This document shows, piece after piece, positions 4,961 to 11,985 of a stretch of 19,760 bases of DNA; within the stretch, counting starts at the first letter, position 1; the number at the start of each line of letters is the position of its first letter. The DNA is from Gaiellasilicea sp035556515 (GTDB lineage: Bacteria; Actinomycetota; Thermoleophilia; Gaiellales; Gaiellaceae). Both the position numbers and the translations under genes were made by a program. The notes under the pieces were generated by a model. The model saw nothing but the letters and a program-made list of their open reading frames with translations. It did not search any database and had not been told where the DNA came from. Where the stretch lies: the NCBI GenBank assembly GCA_035556515.1, contig DATMEO010000048.1, forward strand, positions 1-19,760. Reading direction: 5' to 3'.

Positions 4961-7864
4961 ATGTCGACCCAGCCGGCACCCGAGCTCGACCCGCGCGCGG
5001 CCTCACCGACGCTCGAAGTCGTCTGGCAGGACGATGCGACGGCGCTCGTGCTCGCCCGCGACGCCGACGGCACGCTCTCCGCGGGCGACCTCCGCGCGGG
5101 TATCCCCGCGATCGCCGACCTCCCCCTCGCCGGCCGGGGAATCTCGGCACGCCGGCTCGAGCCGGCGCAGCTGGTCTCGCTCGCGGCGTCGCCTCCGGTC
5201 GGGCTCGGGCTCGGGGCGAGCGCACGGGCGGTGTTCGCGGTCGTGGAGCTGGCGCGGCGCTCCGTCGCTGAGGGCCTCGTCCACCCCTTCCTCGATCACG
5301 GCGACGGCTGGTGGCACGCGTTCTGGGGCGCCACGCTCGACGAGGGCGTTCAGGCGGCGCTATCCGGGATCGCCGCCGCGCTCCCGCCGGTCGGCGCCGG
5401 CGCCTTCGACGGCGATCGCGACGCGACCGTGGACGACCTCTACCCGGTGCTCGTCGACCAGATCGCCCGCGACTGCCTTCGCGCAGACCGCGTGCGGCTC
5501 GCGCCGTCGAAGGCCGGCCGGGCGAACGCGATCGACCACCTACTGGAGGGGCTGACCGCGTCCGACTCGGCGCTGCCGCGCCACTCCGGCCTGGCCGCAC
5601 TGGAGCGCAGACTCTCCGATTGGGTCGACGCCGGGCTTGCCCATCGTTCGCGCACGACCTGGACGCTGGGTCTTCATCTCGATGAGCGCGATGACAACAG
5701 CCTCGCGCTCGAGCTGTGGCTGCAGGCCGAGGACGACCCCACGCTGGGTCTCCCCGCGTCGCTCCTCTGGGAACGGCAGGACGACGTCTTCGCGTTCCTG
5801 CGCGCGGGCGATCCGCGCCGCGACCTGACCCGACATCTGACCGAGCTCGAGCCGCTCCTGGCCGAGGTCGGGATCGAGTTCGACGCGGCCGAGCCGTCCG
5901 AGGCAGAGCTGGGGCAGGAGCAGGTGCGGGTCTTTCTCCGCGAGGCGATGCCGAGGCTCGAGGAGCTCGATGTTCCCGTCCTGCTGCCTGCGTCCTGGCT
6001 GCGCTCGCCCGCCCGCGTCAAGGTCAACCTGGCGGCGACGAGCGCGCCACGCTCGCGCTCGAGCGGCCTGCTCTCGCCGGCGGAGCTGGCGCGATTCGAC
6101 TGGAGACTCGCCGTCGGCGACACCGTGCTGACCGACGAGGAGCTCGCCGAGCTCGCCGCTGCGAAGGAACCGTTCGTCCGCATCGGCGACCGCTGGCACG
6201 CGGTCCGTCGCGCGGACATCGAGAAGGCGCTGCGCTTTCTCGACCGTCGTCGCGCCGGCGCCGGCATCGTCGACCTCGTCCGCGCGGTCTCCGGGCTGGA
6301 GACCGACGAGGCTGGGGTCGAGCTCGGCGAGGTCTCGCTCGACGAGTCGCTCTCCTCCCTCCTCCACGCCGGCGAGCGCCGCTTCCGCTCGCTGCCGACG
6401 CCGGCGGCGATGACCCATCCGCTCTTCCCGTTCCAGGAGCGAGGCCACGGATGGCTGCGGCTGCTCGGCGACCTCGGCGTCGGGGCGATCCTCGCCGACG
6501 ACATGGGCCTGGGCAAGACCGTCCAGGCGATCGCGATGCTCGCCTCGGAACGGGAGGAGGCCGGTGACGAGGCGCTCGGGCCGACGCTCGTCGTCTGCCC
6601 GATGAGCGTCGTCAAGCAGTGGGGCGCCGAGATCCACCGTTTCGCGCCCTCTCTCCACGTGCACCTCCACCACGGCCCCAGCCGCCTCGCCGCCCCCGAG
6701 CTCGCGCTCGCCGCGCAGGGCCACGACGTCGTCGTCACCTCCTACGACATCGCCACCAGGGACGCCGACGCGCTCGCGGCGATCGCCTGGGACCGGCTCC
6801 TCCTGGACGAGGCGCAGGACGTGAAGAATCCGACGACGAAGCGCGCGCGGGCGCTCCGCCGGCTGCAGGCACGCCGGAAGGTGGCGATGACCGGCACGCC
6901 GATCGAGAACCGGCTCGGCGAGCTCTGGGCGATCATGGACATCATCAACCCGGGCCTGCTCGGGTCGCGCGACGGATTCGACCGCGCCTTCGCGAGGCCG
7001 ATCGAGCAGTTCGGCGACGAGAGCGCGCTCGCGCGGCTGCGCTCGATCGTGGATCCGTTCGTGCTCCGCCGGGCGAAGGACTCGCCGGAGATCGAGCTCG
7101 AGCTGCCGCCGATCACGATCGAGAAGGACTACTGCCGGCTGACGGTCGAGCAGGCGAGCCTCTACCGGGCGACCGTCGACCGCTGGCTGGCAAGGGTGGA
7201 GGCGCACGAGGACCGTTTCGGCCGCCGCGGCGCCGTGCTCGCGATGCTCGGCCAGCTGAAGCAGGTCTGCAACCACCCGGAGATGCTGCTCACCACCGGC
7301 CGGCCGCTCGACGGCCGCTCAGGCAAGCTCGAGCGCCTCGTGCGGCTGCTCGCCGACGTGCCGCCCGGCGACAAGTCGCTCGTCTTCACGCAGTACCCCG
7401 GCTTCGATCGGCTCGTGCCGCACCTCGAGGAGCGGCTGGGCCGGAGCGTCGGCTTCTTCCACGGCCGCCTCAACGCCAGGCAGCGCGACGAGCTGCTGAC
7501 CGCGTTCGCCCGCGAGGACGGCCCGTCCTTGCTCGTGATCTCGATCCGGGCGGGCGGGCGCGGTCTGAACCTGCCCGCGGCGAACCACGTCTTCCACTTC
7601 GACCGCTGGTGGAACCCCGCCGTCGAGCAGCAGGCCACCGACCGCGCCTACCGCTTCGGCCAGCGCAAGCACGTCTACGTCCACAGCCTGATCTGCAGTG
7701 GCACGCTCGAGGAGCGGATCGACCTTCTGCTCGACTCGAAGCGAGAGCTGGCGGAGAAGGTGATCGCCGGCCGCTCGGAGGACTGGCTCGGCGACCTCGA
7801 TCTCGGCACGATCCGGGCTGCGGTCGAGCTGTCCGTCGACGCGGTCGAAGAGGAGGCGGCGTGA
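4961..7864 (+). CDS. SNF2-family DEAD/DEAH-like helicase with N-terminal bacterial SNF2-associated region
   Basis: A 967-residue ATP-dependent DNA translocase. Residues about 1-470 match the bacterial SNF2-associated (DUF3670-type) N-terminal region, with SWLRSP and LSPAELARFDWRLAVGD landmarks. The motor starts at HPLFPFQERGHGWLRLL. Motif I is ADDMGLGKT (near 512-520), Walker B is DEAQ (near 616) and motif III is MTGTPIENR. Motif V is SIRAGGRGLNLPAANHVFHF, and motif VI is QQATDRAYRFGQ (near 889-900). All core motifs look intact, so it should be active. The ATG at 4961 is preferred over one at 4922 because GAAAGG (4952-4957) lies just upstream, and TATCTT (4946-4951) could be a -10. Its TGA overlaps the GTG of the SWIM gene, implying a joint role in transcription-linked chromatin or DNA remodelling or repair; the precise role is unknown. 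Confidence 0.95.
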   Translation: MSTQPAPELDPRAASPTLEVVWQDDATALVLARDADGTLSAGDLRAGIPAIADLPLAGRGISARRLEPAQLVSLAASPPVGLGLGASARAVFAVVELARRSVAEGLVHPFLDHGDGWWHAFWGATLDEGVQAALSGIAAALPPVGAGAFDGDRDATVDDLYPVLVDQIARDCLRADRVRLAPSKAGRANAIDHLLEGLTASDSALPRHSGLAALERRLSDWVDAGLAHRSRTTWTLGLHLDERDDNSLALELWLQAEDDPTLGLPASLLWERQDDVFAFLRAGDPRRDLTRHLTELEPLLAEVGIEFDAAEPSEAELGQEQVRVFLREAMPRLEELDVPVLLPASWLRSPARVKVNLAATSAPRSRSSGLLSPAELARFDWRLAVGDTVLTDEELAELAAAKEPFVRIGDRWHAVRRADIEKALRFLDRRRAGAGIVDLVRAVSGLETDEAGVELGEVSLDESLSSLLHAGERRFRSLPTPAAMTHPLFPFQERGHGWLRLLGDLGVGAILADDMGLGKTVQAIAMLASEREEAGDEALGPTLVVCPMSVVKQWGAEIHRFAPSLHVHLHHGPSRLAAPELALAAQGHDVVVTSYDIATRDADALAAIAWDRLLLDEAQDVKNPTTKRARALRRLQARRKVAMTGTPIENRLGELWAIMDIINPGLLGSRDGFDRAFARPIEQFGDESALARLRSIVDPFVLRRAKDSPEIELELPPITIEKDYCRLTVEQASLYRATVDRWLARVEAHEDRFGRRGAVLAMLGQLKQVCNHPEMLLTTGRPLDGRSGKLERLVRLLADVPPGDKSLVFTQYPGFDRLVPHLEERLGRSVGFFHGRLNARQRDELLTAFAREDGPSLLVISIRAGGRGLNLPAANHVFHFDRWWNPAVEQQATDRAYRFGQRKHVYVHSLICSGTLEERIDLLLDSKRELAEKVIAGRSEDWLGDLDLGTIRAAVELSVDAVEEEAA

Positions 7865-8607
7865 GCGTCCTCGACGACGGCCGCCCGCTGGTCGTCTCCA
7901 CCGAGCGGGAGCGGATCGGCCAGGGGCCGTGGGCGCGCCTCTTCGCGACCGCGGCCGTCGTGGACGAGAGCTCGTCGAGCGCCGAGCGCGGGCGCGGGCT
8001 CGCGCGCGCCGGCAAGGTGCACACGGTGGCCGTGACGGAGGGCTTGCTCACGGGGCGCGTCGAGGAAGAGGGCGGCGAGCAAACCGTCGAGATCGCCGCC
8101 GAGCCGGTACCGCCGCGGATCTGGGCTGCCGCCTACCGCTCGGCCCGCGGCAACCCGCAGGTCGAGGCGGCGGTCGCGGGGCGCGCACAGTCCGTCCAGC
8201 TGGAGCACGTGATGACGGTCGACTGGGAGGAACCGCTCGTGCCCGCGACGCGAGCGCTTCGCCGCACCTGCAGCTGCGGTCGGCCGGGGACGTGCGAGCA
8301 CGTCGCCGCGCTCGCCTATGTCATCGCGGACCGGATCGACCGTGAGCCGGCGCTGCTGCTGCGCTGGCGCGGCTGCACGGAACCGGCGGTCGAGCGAGCG
8401 GAAGCGCCGGCTCTCGAGCCCGAGCCGATCGTCGCGGCCGATGAGATCTGGGAGGCGGGAGCGCTCCCGACGCTCGGCCCGCCCCGCCCCCTCCCGACGG
8501 CGGCGGTGTTGAAGCGGCTGGGCCCGAGCGGGATCCAGGTCGGCGCGCACGACCTCGCCGACGTGCTCGAGCGCGCCTACGCCTCCTTCGCCGCGAGCCG
8601 CCCGTAG
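7861..8607 (+). CDS. SWIM zinc-finger protein (SNF2 partner)
   Basis: A 248-residue protein with one SWIM zinc finger, C137-S-C139-G-R-P-G-T-C145-E-H147 (CxCx5CxH). SWIM domains bind DNA or protein and in actinobacteria are often encoded directly beside an SNF2 helicase with this N-terminal type. The N-terminal 115 residues hold an A-R-A-G-K-V-H-T-V-x-V-T-E-G-x-L-x-G-R-V block typical of this protein group. The C-terminal 90 residues are poorly conserved-looking and end in a helix-rich segment. The GTG start at 7861 overlaps the helicase stop (GTGA), a classic coupling signal, so the two are probably made in matched amounts. No catalytic domain is visible. Confidence 0.9.
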   Translation: MSVLDDGRPLVVSTERERIGQGPWARLFATAAVVDESSSSAERGRGLARAGKVHTVAVTEGLLTGRVEEEGGEQTVEIAAEPVPPRIWAAAYRSARGNPQVEAAVAGRAQSVQLEHVMTVDWEEPLVPATRALRRTCSCGRPGTCEHVAALAYVIADRIDREPALLLRWRGCTEPAVERAEAPALEPEPIVAADEIWEAGALPTLGPPRPLPTAAVLKRLGPSGIQVGAHDLADVLERAYASFAASRP

Positions 8608-8632
8608 CAACGACGGGCCGTTCGCGCGCGAC

Positions 8633-8724
8633 GACAACCGCGCTTGTCAGGGACTGTCCCTGACAACGAACGTTGTCGCGACAACAACGGTTGTCCGGGA
8701 CAGTCCCTGGTTACTCGCGTTGTC
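8633..8724. repeat. Cluster of interleaved palindromes (GTTGTC/GACAAC and GGGACWGTCCC)
   Basis: Within 92 bp the hexamer GTTGTC or its complement GACAAC occurs six times (8633, 8662, 8672, 8680, 8690, 8719), plus a CTTGTC at 8643. Three nested hairpins are visible. Arms TTGTCAGGGAC and GTCCCTGACAA surround one T (8644-8666, 11-bp arms). GTTGTCGCGACAAC is a perfect 14-bp palindrome (8672-8685). ACAAC-G-GTTGT spans 8684-8694. The GGGACTGTCCC core at 8650-8660 returns in inverted sense as GGGACAGTCCC at 8697-8707. It lies between convergent genes, where it could end transcription from both sides. Its modular form also resembles REP/BIME-type repeats moved by IS200-like (Y1) transposases; that link is inferred. 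Confidence 0.75.
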
Positions 8725-8782
8725 GCACGCGCCCGCGCCGAGTGCCGCGGCCTACGACAGCGCTGACCGACGAGGATTGCGG

Positions 8783-9178
8783 CTAGACGATCGTGTCGGG
8801 CGCGGCGGCCTTCGCCGTCAGCGCTTCGATCGGCACGACCTCGAGCGCACGCGCGTGCGTGGCGCCCAGGACGACGGGCGGCGCGACGCCCGCCTCGTGC
8901 GCCTCGAGCCAGCGCGCCGCACAGACGCACCAGCGGTCGCCAGGCTGCAGCCCCTCGAAGCCCCACTCCGGGCGCGGCGTCGAGAGGTCGTTTCCGGCCG
9001 CGCGGCTGAAGACGAGGAACTCCTCTGTCACCACCGCGCAGACGGTATGGCTGCCGAGATCCTCGGGACCGGTCGCGCAGCAGCCGTCGCGGAAGAAGCC
9101 GGTCAGCGGCGCCGTCGAGCAGGGCAGGAGCTCGCCGCCGACGACGTTCAGGTCCGGGTCGCGGCCGGCGGCGCTCAC
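8783..9178 (-). CDS. DUF2237 family protein
   Basis: A 131-residue protein with the hallmark DUF2237 pattern throughout: N-V-x-G-x-x-L-x-P-C-S, TGFFRDGCC, TGPEDLGSHTVCAVVTEEFL, NDLSTPRPEWGFEGLQPGDRWC and C-A-A-R-W, then PPVVLGATHARALE. The several conserved cysteines and histidines (PCS, DGCC, HTVC, RWCVC) suggest a metal or redox site, but the family has no established reaction. The GTG start at 9178 overlaps the TGA of the upstream SDR gene (GTGA); upstream in-frame codons would only duplicate SDR coding sequence. It is the last gene of the methyltransferase-SDR-DUF2237 operon and ends at the palindrome-rich convergent gap. Confidence 0.93.
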   Translation of the reverse strand: MSAAGRDPDLNVVGGELLPCSTAPLTGFFRDGCCATGPEDLGSHTVCAVVTEEFLVFSRAAGNDLSTPRPEWGFEGLQPGDRWCVCAARWLEAHEAGVAPPVVLGATHARALEVVPIEALTAKAAAPDTIV

Positions 9179-10698
9179 CAGTCGGTCGGCTTGTAGTCCT
9201 TCAGGAACTGGCCCCACACGTGCGCACCGGTGTTGAAGCCGTCGATGATCGGGTCGACGATCCGCGCCGCGCCGTCGACGATGTCGAGCGGCGGCCGGAA
9301 GCCGTGCTCGGCCGTCTTCTGCTCGGCGACGTGGACGGGATCCTCGTCGGTGACCCAGCCCGTGTCGACGCTGTTCATGTGAATCCCGTCCGCGTGGTAG
9401 TCGGCTGCGGACGTCCGGGTCATCATGTTCAGCGCCGCCTTGGCCATGTTCGTGTGCGGGTGCCGCGTCGTCTTGAAGCGGCGGTAGAACTGCCCCTCGA
9501 CCGCCGAAACGTTGACGACGTGCTTGTCCCGCTCGGGCGTCCGCAGCATCAGCGGCTTCAGGCGGGCGTTGAGCACGAAGGGCGCGACCGCGTTGACGAG
9601 CTGCGTCTCCAGCAACTCGACCGACGAGACCTCAGCGAGCAATAGCCGCCACGAGTTGCGCTCGCGCAGGTCGACCTGCTGCAGGTCGGCGTCGAGCCGC
9701 CCCTCCGGCAAGAGATCGCCCTGCGACTCCAGATCCTCGGGCAGCAGCGGCACCTGCGAGAGCTCGGCCGAGCGCGTGACGCCGACGAGCTGCGGCGCCT
9801 TGCCATTCGGCGCCGCGGGCAGCATTTCCGTCCGCCGGAGACCTTCGTAGGCACCAAGCAGGCCGCGGACGTGCGCCGGCATCGACTCCTCCGACGCGGT
9901 CTCCGCGTCGAGCATGTGCCGGTAGAACTCGGACGGCCGCCGGACGGTCTGGCAGGCGTTGTTGACGATGAAGTCGAGCCGCTCGCGCGTCGAGCTCAGG
10001 TGCGTGCAGAAGGCCTCGACGCTCGGCGTGTGCCGGAGGTCGAGCCCGAACACCTCGAGCCGTTCACCCCACTCCTCGAAGTCGGGCTCGGCCGCGTAGC
10101 GCTCCGCCGCGTCGCGCGGAAAGCGTGTCGTCACGATCAGCTGCGCTCCGGCACGGAGGAGCTTGATTCCGGCCTGATAGCCGATCTTGACGCGCCCGCC
10201 CGTCAGCAGCGCCACCCGGCCGCTCAGGTCGGCCGTCTCCGAGCGCTTGCGGAAGTTGAAGGCGGCGCACGACGGGCAGAGCTGGTCGTAGAAGGGATGG
10301 ACGTCCTGGTAGCGCTCCTTGCAGACGTAGCAGTGCTGCGGCTCGACGACCTCCCGGAACTCCGCCTCGTCGACGTCGATCTGCTCGAACTCGCCCGGCA
10401 CGAACACATTCGGCGTCGTGAACACCGGCTTGGCCCGGCGGACGCGGATGCCCGTTTCCGCCAGGACGTTCTCATCGCGGCCGAGCCTGGCCGCCTTCTT
10501 CTCCCGCCGCACGACCTTGTTGAACCGCCGCCGCTGGACGACGTCGGGGTTGTGCACGTCCCCTGCAGCCGCGAGGAGACGCGTGCGCTCCACCAGCGGC
10601 AGCGCCCTGAGCAGGCTTCGGTCGGCAACGATCTCCTCGAGCACGTCTGCGACGGCCTTCAGGCGCTCGACGACGCCGTCCTCCTCATCCGCGGCCAT
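9175..10698 (-). CDS. Atypical SDR oxidoreductase with zinc-ribbon N-terminal extension
   Basis: A 507-residue protein, about twice the length of a classical SDR. Residues 1-150 are a basic, helical extension ending in a zinc-ribbon-like C123-x2-C126...C141-x2-C144. The Rossmann start is ALLTGGRVKIG (164-173), and VNNA is at 245-248. A roughly 150-residue insertion separates VNNA from the active-site strand VVNVSAVEG (S398). The usual Y-x3-K reads T416-N-M-A-K420 (HPHTNMAKAALNMM), so the catalytic tyrosine is replaced. The same PHTNMAK pattern is, as I recall, shared by bacterial and plant relatives, which suggests it is a family trait and not decay. Substrate unknown. The ATG at 10698 lies 14 bp inside the methyltransferase gene, and its end overlaps the DUF2237 start. 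Confidence 0.87.
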   Translation of the reverse strand: MAADEEDGVVERLKAVADVLEEIVADRSLLRALPLVERTRLLAAAGDVHNPDVVQRRRFNKVVRREKKAARLGRDENVLAETGIRVRRAKPVFTTPNVFVPGEFEQIDVDEAEFREVVEPQHCYVCKERYQDVHPFYDQLCPSCAAFNFRKRSETADLSGRVALLTGGRVKIGYQAGIKLLRAGAQLIVTTRFPRDAAERYAAEPDFEEWGERLEVFGLDLRHTPSVEAFCTHLSSTRERLDFIVNNACQTVRRPSEFYRHMLDAETASEESMPAHVRGLLGAYEGLRRTEMLPAAPNGKAPQLVGVTRSAELSQVPLLPEDLESQGDLLPEGRLDADLQQVDLRERNSWRLLLAEVSSVELLETQLVNAVAPFVLNARLKPLMLRTPERDKHVVNVSAVEGQFYRRFKTTRHPHTNMAKAALNMMTRTSAADYHADGIHMNSVDTGWVTDEDPVHVAEQKTAEHGFRPPLDIVDGAARIVDPIIDGFNTGAHVWGQFLKDYKPTDW

Positions 10699-11503
10699 CC
10701 GAGGAGGGTAGCGCCGCCGGCTTGCAGGCCGTGTAGACGAGGAAGTCGTCCGCGCCCATCGGCTCGGCGTCCGTCAGCGCCGCCCGCACGGTCACATCGA
10801 CGAAACCCGCGCGCTCGAGCATCAGCACGATCTCGTCCTTGAAGTAGAGCGTCAGCGTCAGCAGGTGCTCGTCCTCGGCGACGAGCTCGCCGTCCCGCCA
10901 CATGAACGCCTGCATCTCCATCATCACGCGCTGCTCGAGCGGGTCGACGTCGAGCAGGCGGGAGCGAAGCTCGTACTCGGTCCCGTCGGAACCGACGCGG
11001 CGCTTCCCGGGCTCTCGGCGCGGCAGCGGAAGCGTCGCGCGGCCGTCCGGCTGCCAGTACTGCCAGCCCCAACCATCCGCGTAGGGCACCTCGTTGTCGA
11101 GCACGAACGTGCCGCCGGGCTCGAGGTGGTCGTACACGCGCTCCATCGCCTGCATGTCCTCGGCGCGGGTGCTGCCGACGCCGAGGCCGCCGCACATGAA
11201 GACCGTCCGGTAGCGGCGGGGCAGGTCGAGCTCGTGCTTCGGCTGTGCGTAGAGGTTCGGCGCCAGCCCCTCCCGCTCGGCCGCCTCGCGGCAGCAAGCG
11301 AGCATGTCCGCCGAGACATCGCTGCCGTCAACATCGAGGCCGTCGCGGAGGTACGGCAGCAGGAGCCGCCCGGTGCCGCAGGCGAGGTCGAGCGCGGGGC
11401 CGGCCTCGGCGAAGCGCCGGAAGTAGTCGATCTCGGGGCCGGACGTGTTGAACTCGGCCCACCAGCGGGCCACGACGCCGTGGTGCCAGGTCGAAGCAAC
11501 CAT
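10685..11503 (-). CDS. Class I SAM-dependent methyltransferase
   Basis: A 272-residue Rossmann-fold methyltransferase. Motif I is ALDLACGTGRLLLPYL (37-52) and binds S-adenosylmethionine; the following acidic strand end is VDGSDVSADML. Motif II/III equivalents are YRTVFMCGGLGVG and LEPGGTFVLDNEV. The C-terminal part (LYFKDEIVLMLERAGFVDVTV) is the usual last strand pair of small-molecule or ubiquinone-type methyltransferases. The acceptor cannot be predicted. ATG at 11503 has an AGGAGG ribosome-binding site 9-10 nt upstream (11513-11518), and an acidic-free open frame further upstream is non-coding. It is first of the three-gene operon and overlaps the SDR start by 14 bp. Confidence 0.9.
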   Translation of the reverse strand: MVASTWHHGVVARWWAEFNTSGPEIDYFRRFAEAGPALDLACGTGRLLLPYLRDGLDVDGSDVSADMLACCREAAEREGLAPNLYAQPKHELDLPRRYRTVFMCGGLGVGSTRAEDMQAMERVYDHLEPGGTFVLDNEVPYADGWGWQYWQPDGRATLPLPRREPGKRRVGSDGTEYELRSRLLDVDPLEQRVMMEMQAFMWRDGELVAEDEHLLTLTLYFKDEIVLMLERAGFVDVTVRAALTDAEPMGADDFLVYTACKPAALPSSDGRG

Positions 11504-11676
11504 CGAAGAGTCCTCCTCGAACGTGAGAGAGCCGCCACGGGTGCGGCGGAGAGCGGGATCACGTCTCGAGGGACTTACACGACAACGACTATGCGCCCCC
11601 GGCGCGGGGAAGGCAAGTTTGCGGCCTCCTGCGACCCGGAAGGTCCCTTCCAGAACCCGAGCGAAGGGAGCCACGC

Positions 11677-11985
11677 ATGAGCACCACTGTGATCGTCCTG
11701 ATCGTGATTGCCGTGATCGTCGTCCTCGCCGTCGGCGCGTACCTCGCCCGCCAGCGACAGGCACAGCAAGTCGAGGAGAAGCGCGTCGAGGCCGGTGAGC
11801 ACCGCGGCCTGGCCGACACGAAGGCGAGAGAGGCCGAGCAAGCGCGCCTCGCCGCCGAGGAGCAGGCCGAGCGGGCTCGCGCCCGGCAGCAGGAAGCCGA
11901 GGAGCACCGCCGTGAAGCCGACGAGGTCGATCCCGACGTCGACGCGGCCGAGGACACCGCCGACGAGAAGGGGAGGGTGGTCTAG
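11677..11985 (+). CDS. Small membrane-anchored coiled-coil protein
   Basis: A 102-residue protein. Residues 4-24 (TVIVLIVIAVIVVLAVGAYLA) form one strong transmembrane helix near the N-terminus. Basic residues follow (RQRQAQQ), so the rest should be cytoplasmic. Residues 30-82 are rich in E, A, R and Q with heptad spacing, a likely coiled coil. The tail is acidic (DEVDPDVDAAEDTADEKG). No enzyme motif is present. AAGGGAG (11664-11670) lies 6 nt before the ATG. Similar short TM-plus-coiled-coil proteins occur in actinobacteria without known function. Its TAG stop overlaps the stop of the convergent cyclic-di-GMP gene (CTAG at 11982-11985). A 14-bp inverted repeat GGAAGG-TC-CCTTCC (11638-11651) sits in its leader region. 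Confidence 0.8.
   Translation: MSTTVIVLIVIAVIVVLAVGAYLARQRQAQQVEEKRVEAGEHRGLADTKAREAEQARLAAEEQAERARARQQEAEEHRREADEVDPDVDAAEDTADEKGRVV

Noticed and set aside
5540..7276. 578-codon open frame on the minus strand inside the SNF2 gene
   Set aside because: The opposite strand encodes intact SNF2 motifs over the same bases; the antisense product has no motif and biased composition.
4961..8607. DISARM-like or other phage-defence island based on the SNF2 helicase
   Set aside because: No DNA methylase, phospholipase D-like, DUF1998 or nuclease gene lies nearby, and the SWIM partner is the usual housekeeping neighbour.
8633..8724. CRISPR array
   Set aside because: The repeats are short palindromes with irregular 2-25 bp spacing and no constant repeat-spacer unit; no cas gene is present.
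11504..11676. Riboswitch or small RNA in the gap between the methyltransferase and coiled-coil genes
   Set aside because: Only one 14-bp inverted repeat (11638-11651) is visible; no known riboswitch core or terminator pattern was recognised.
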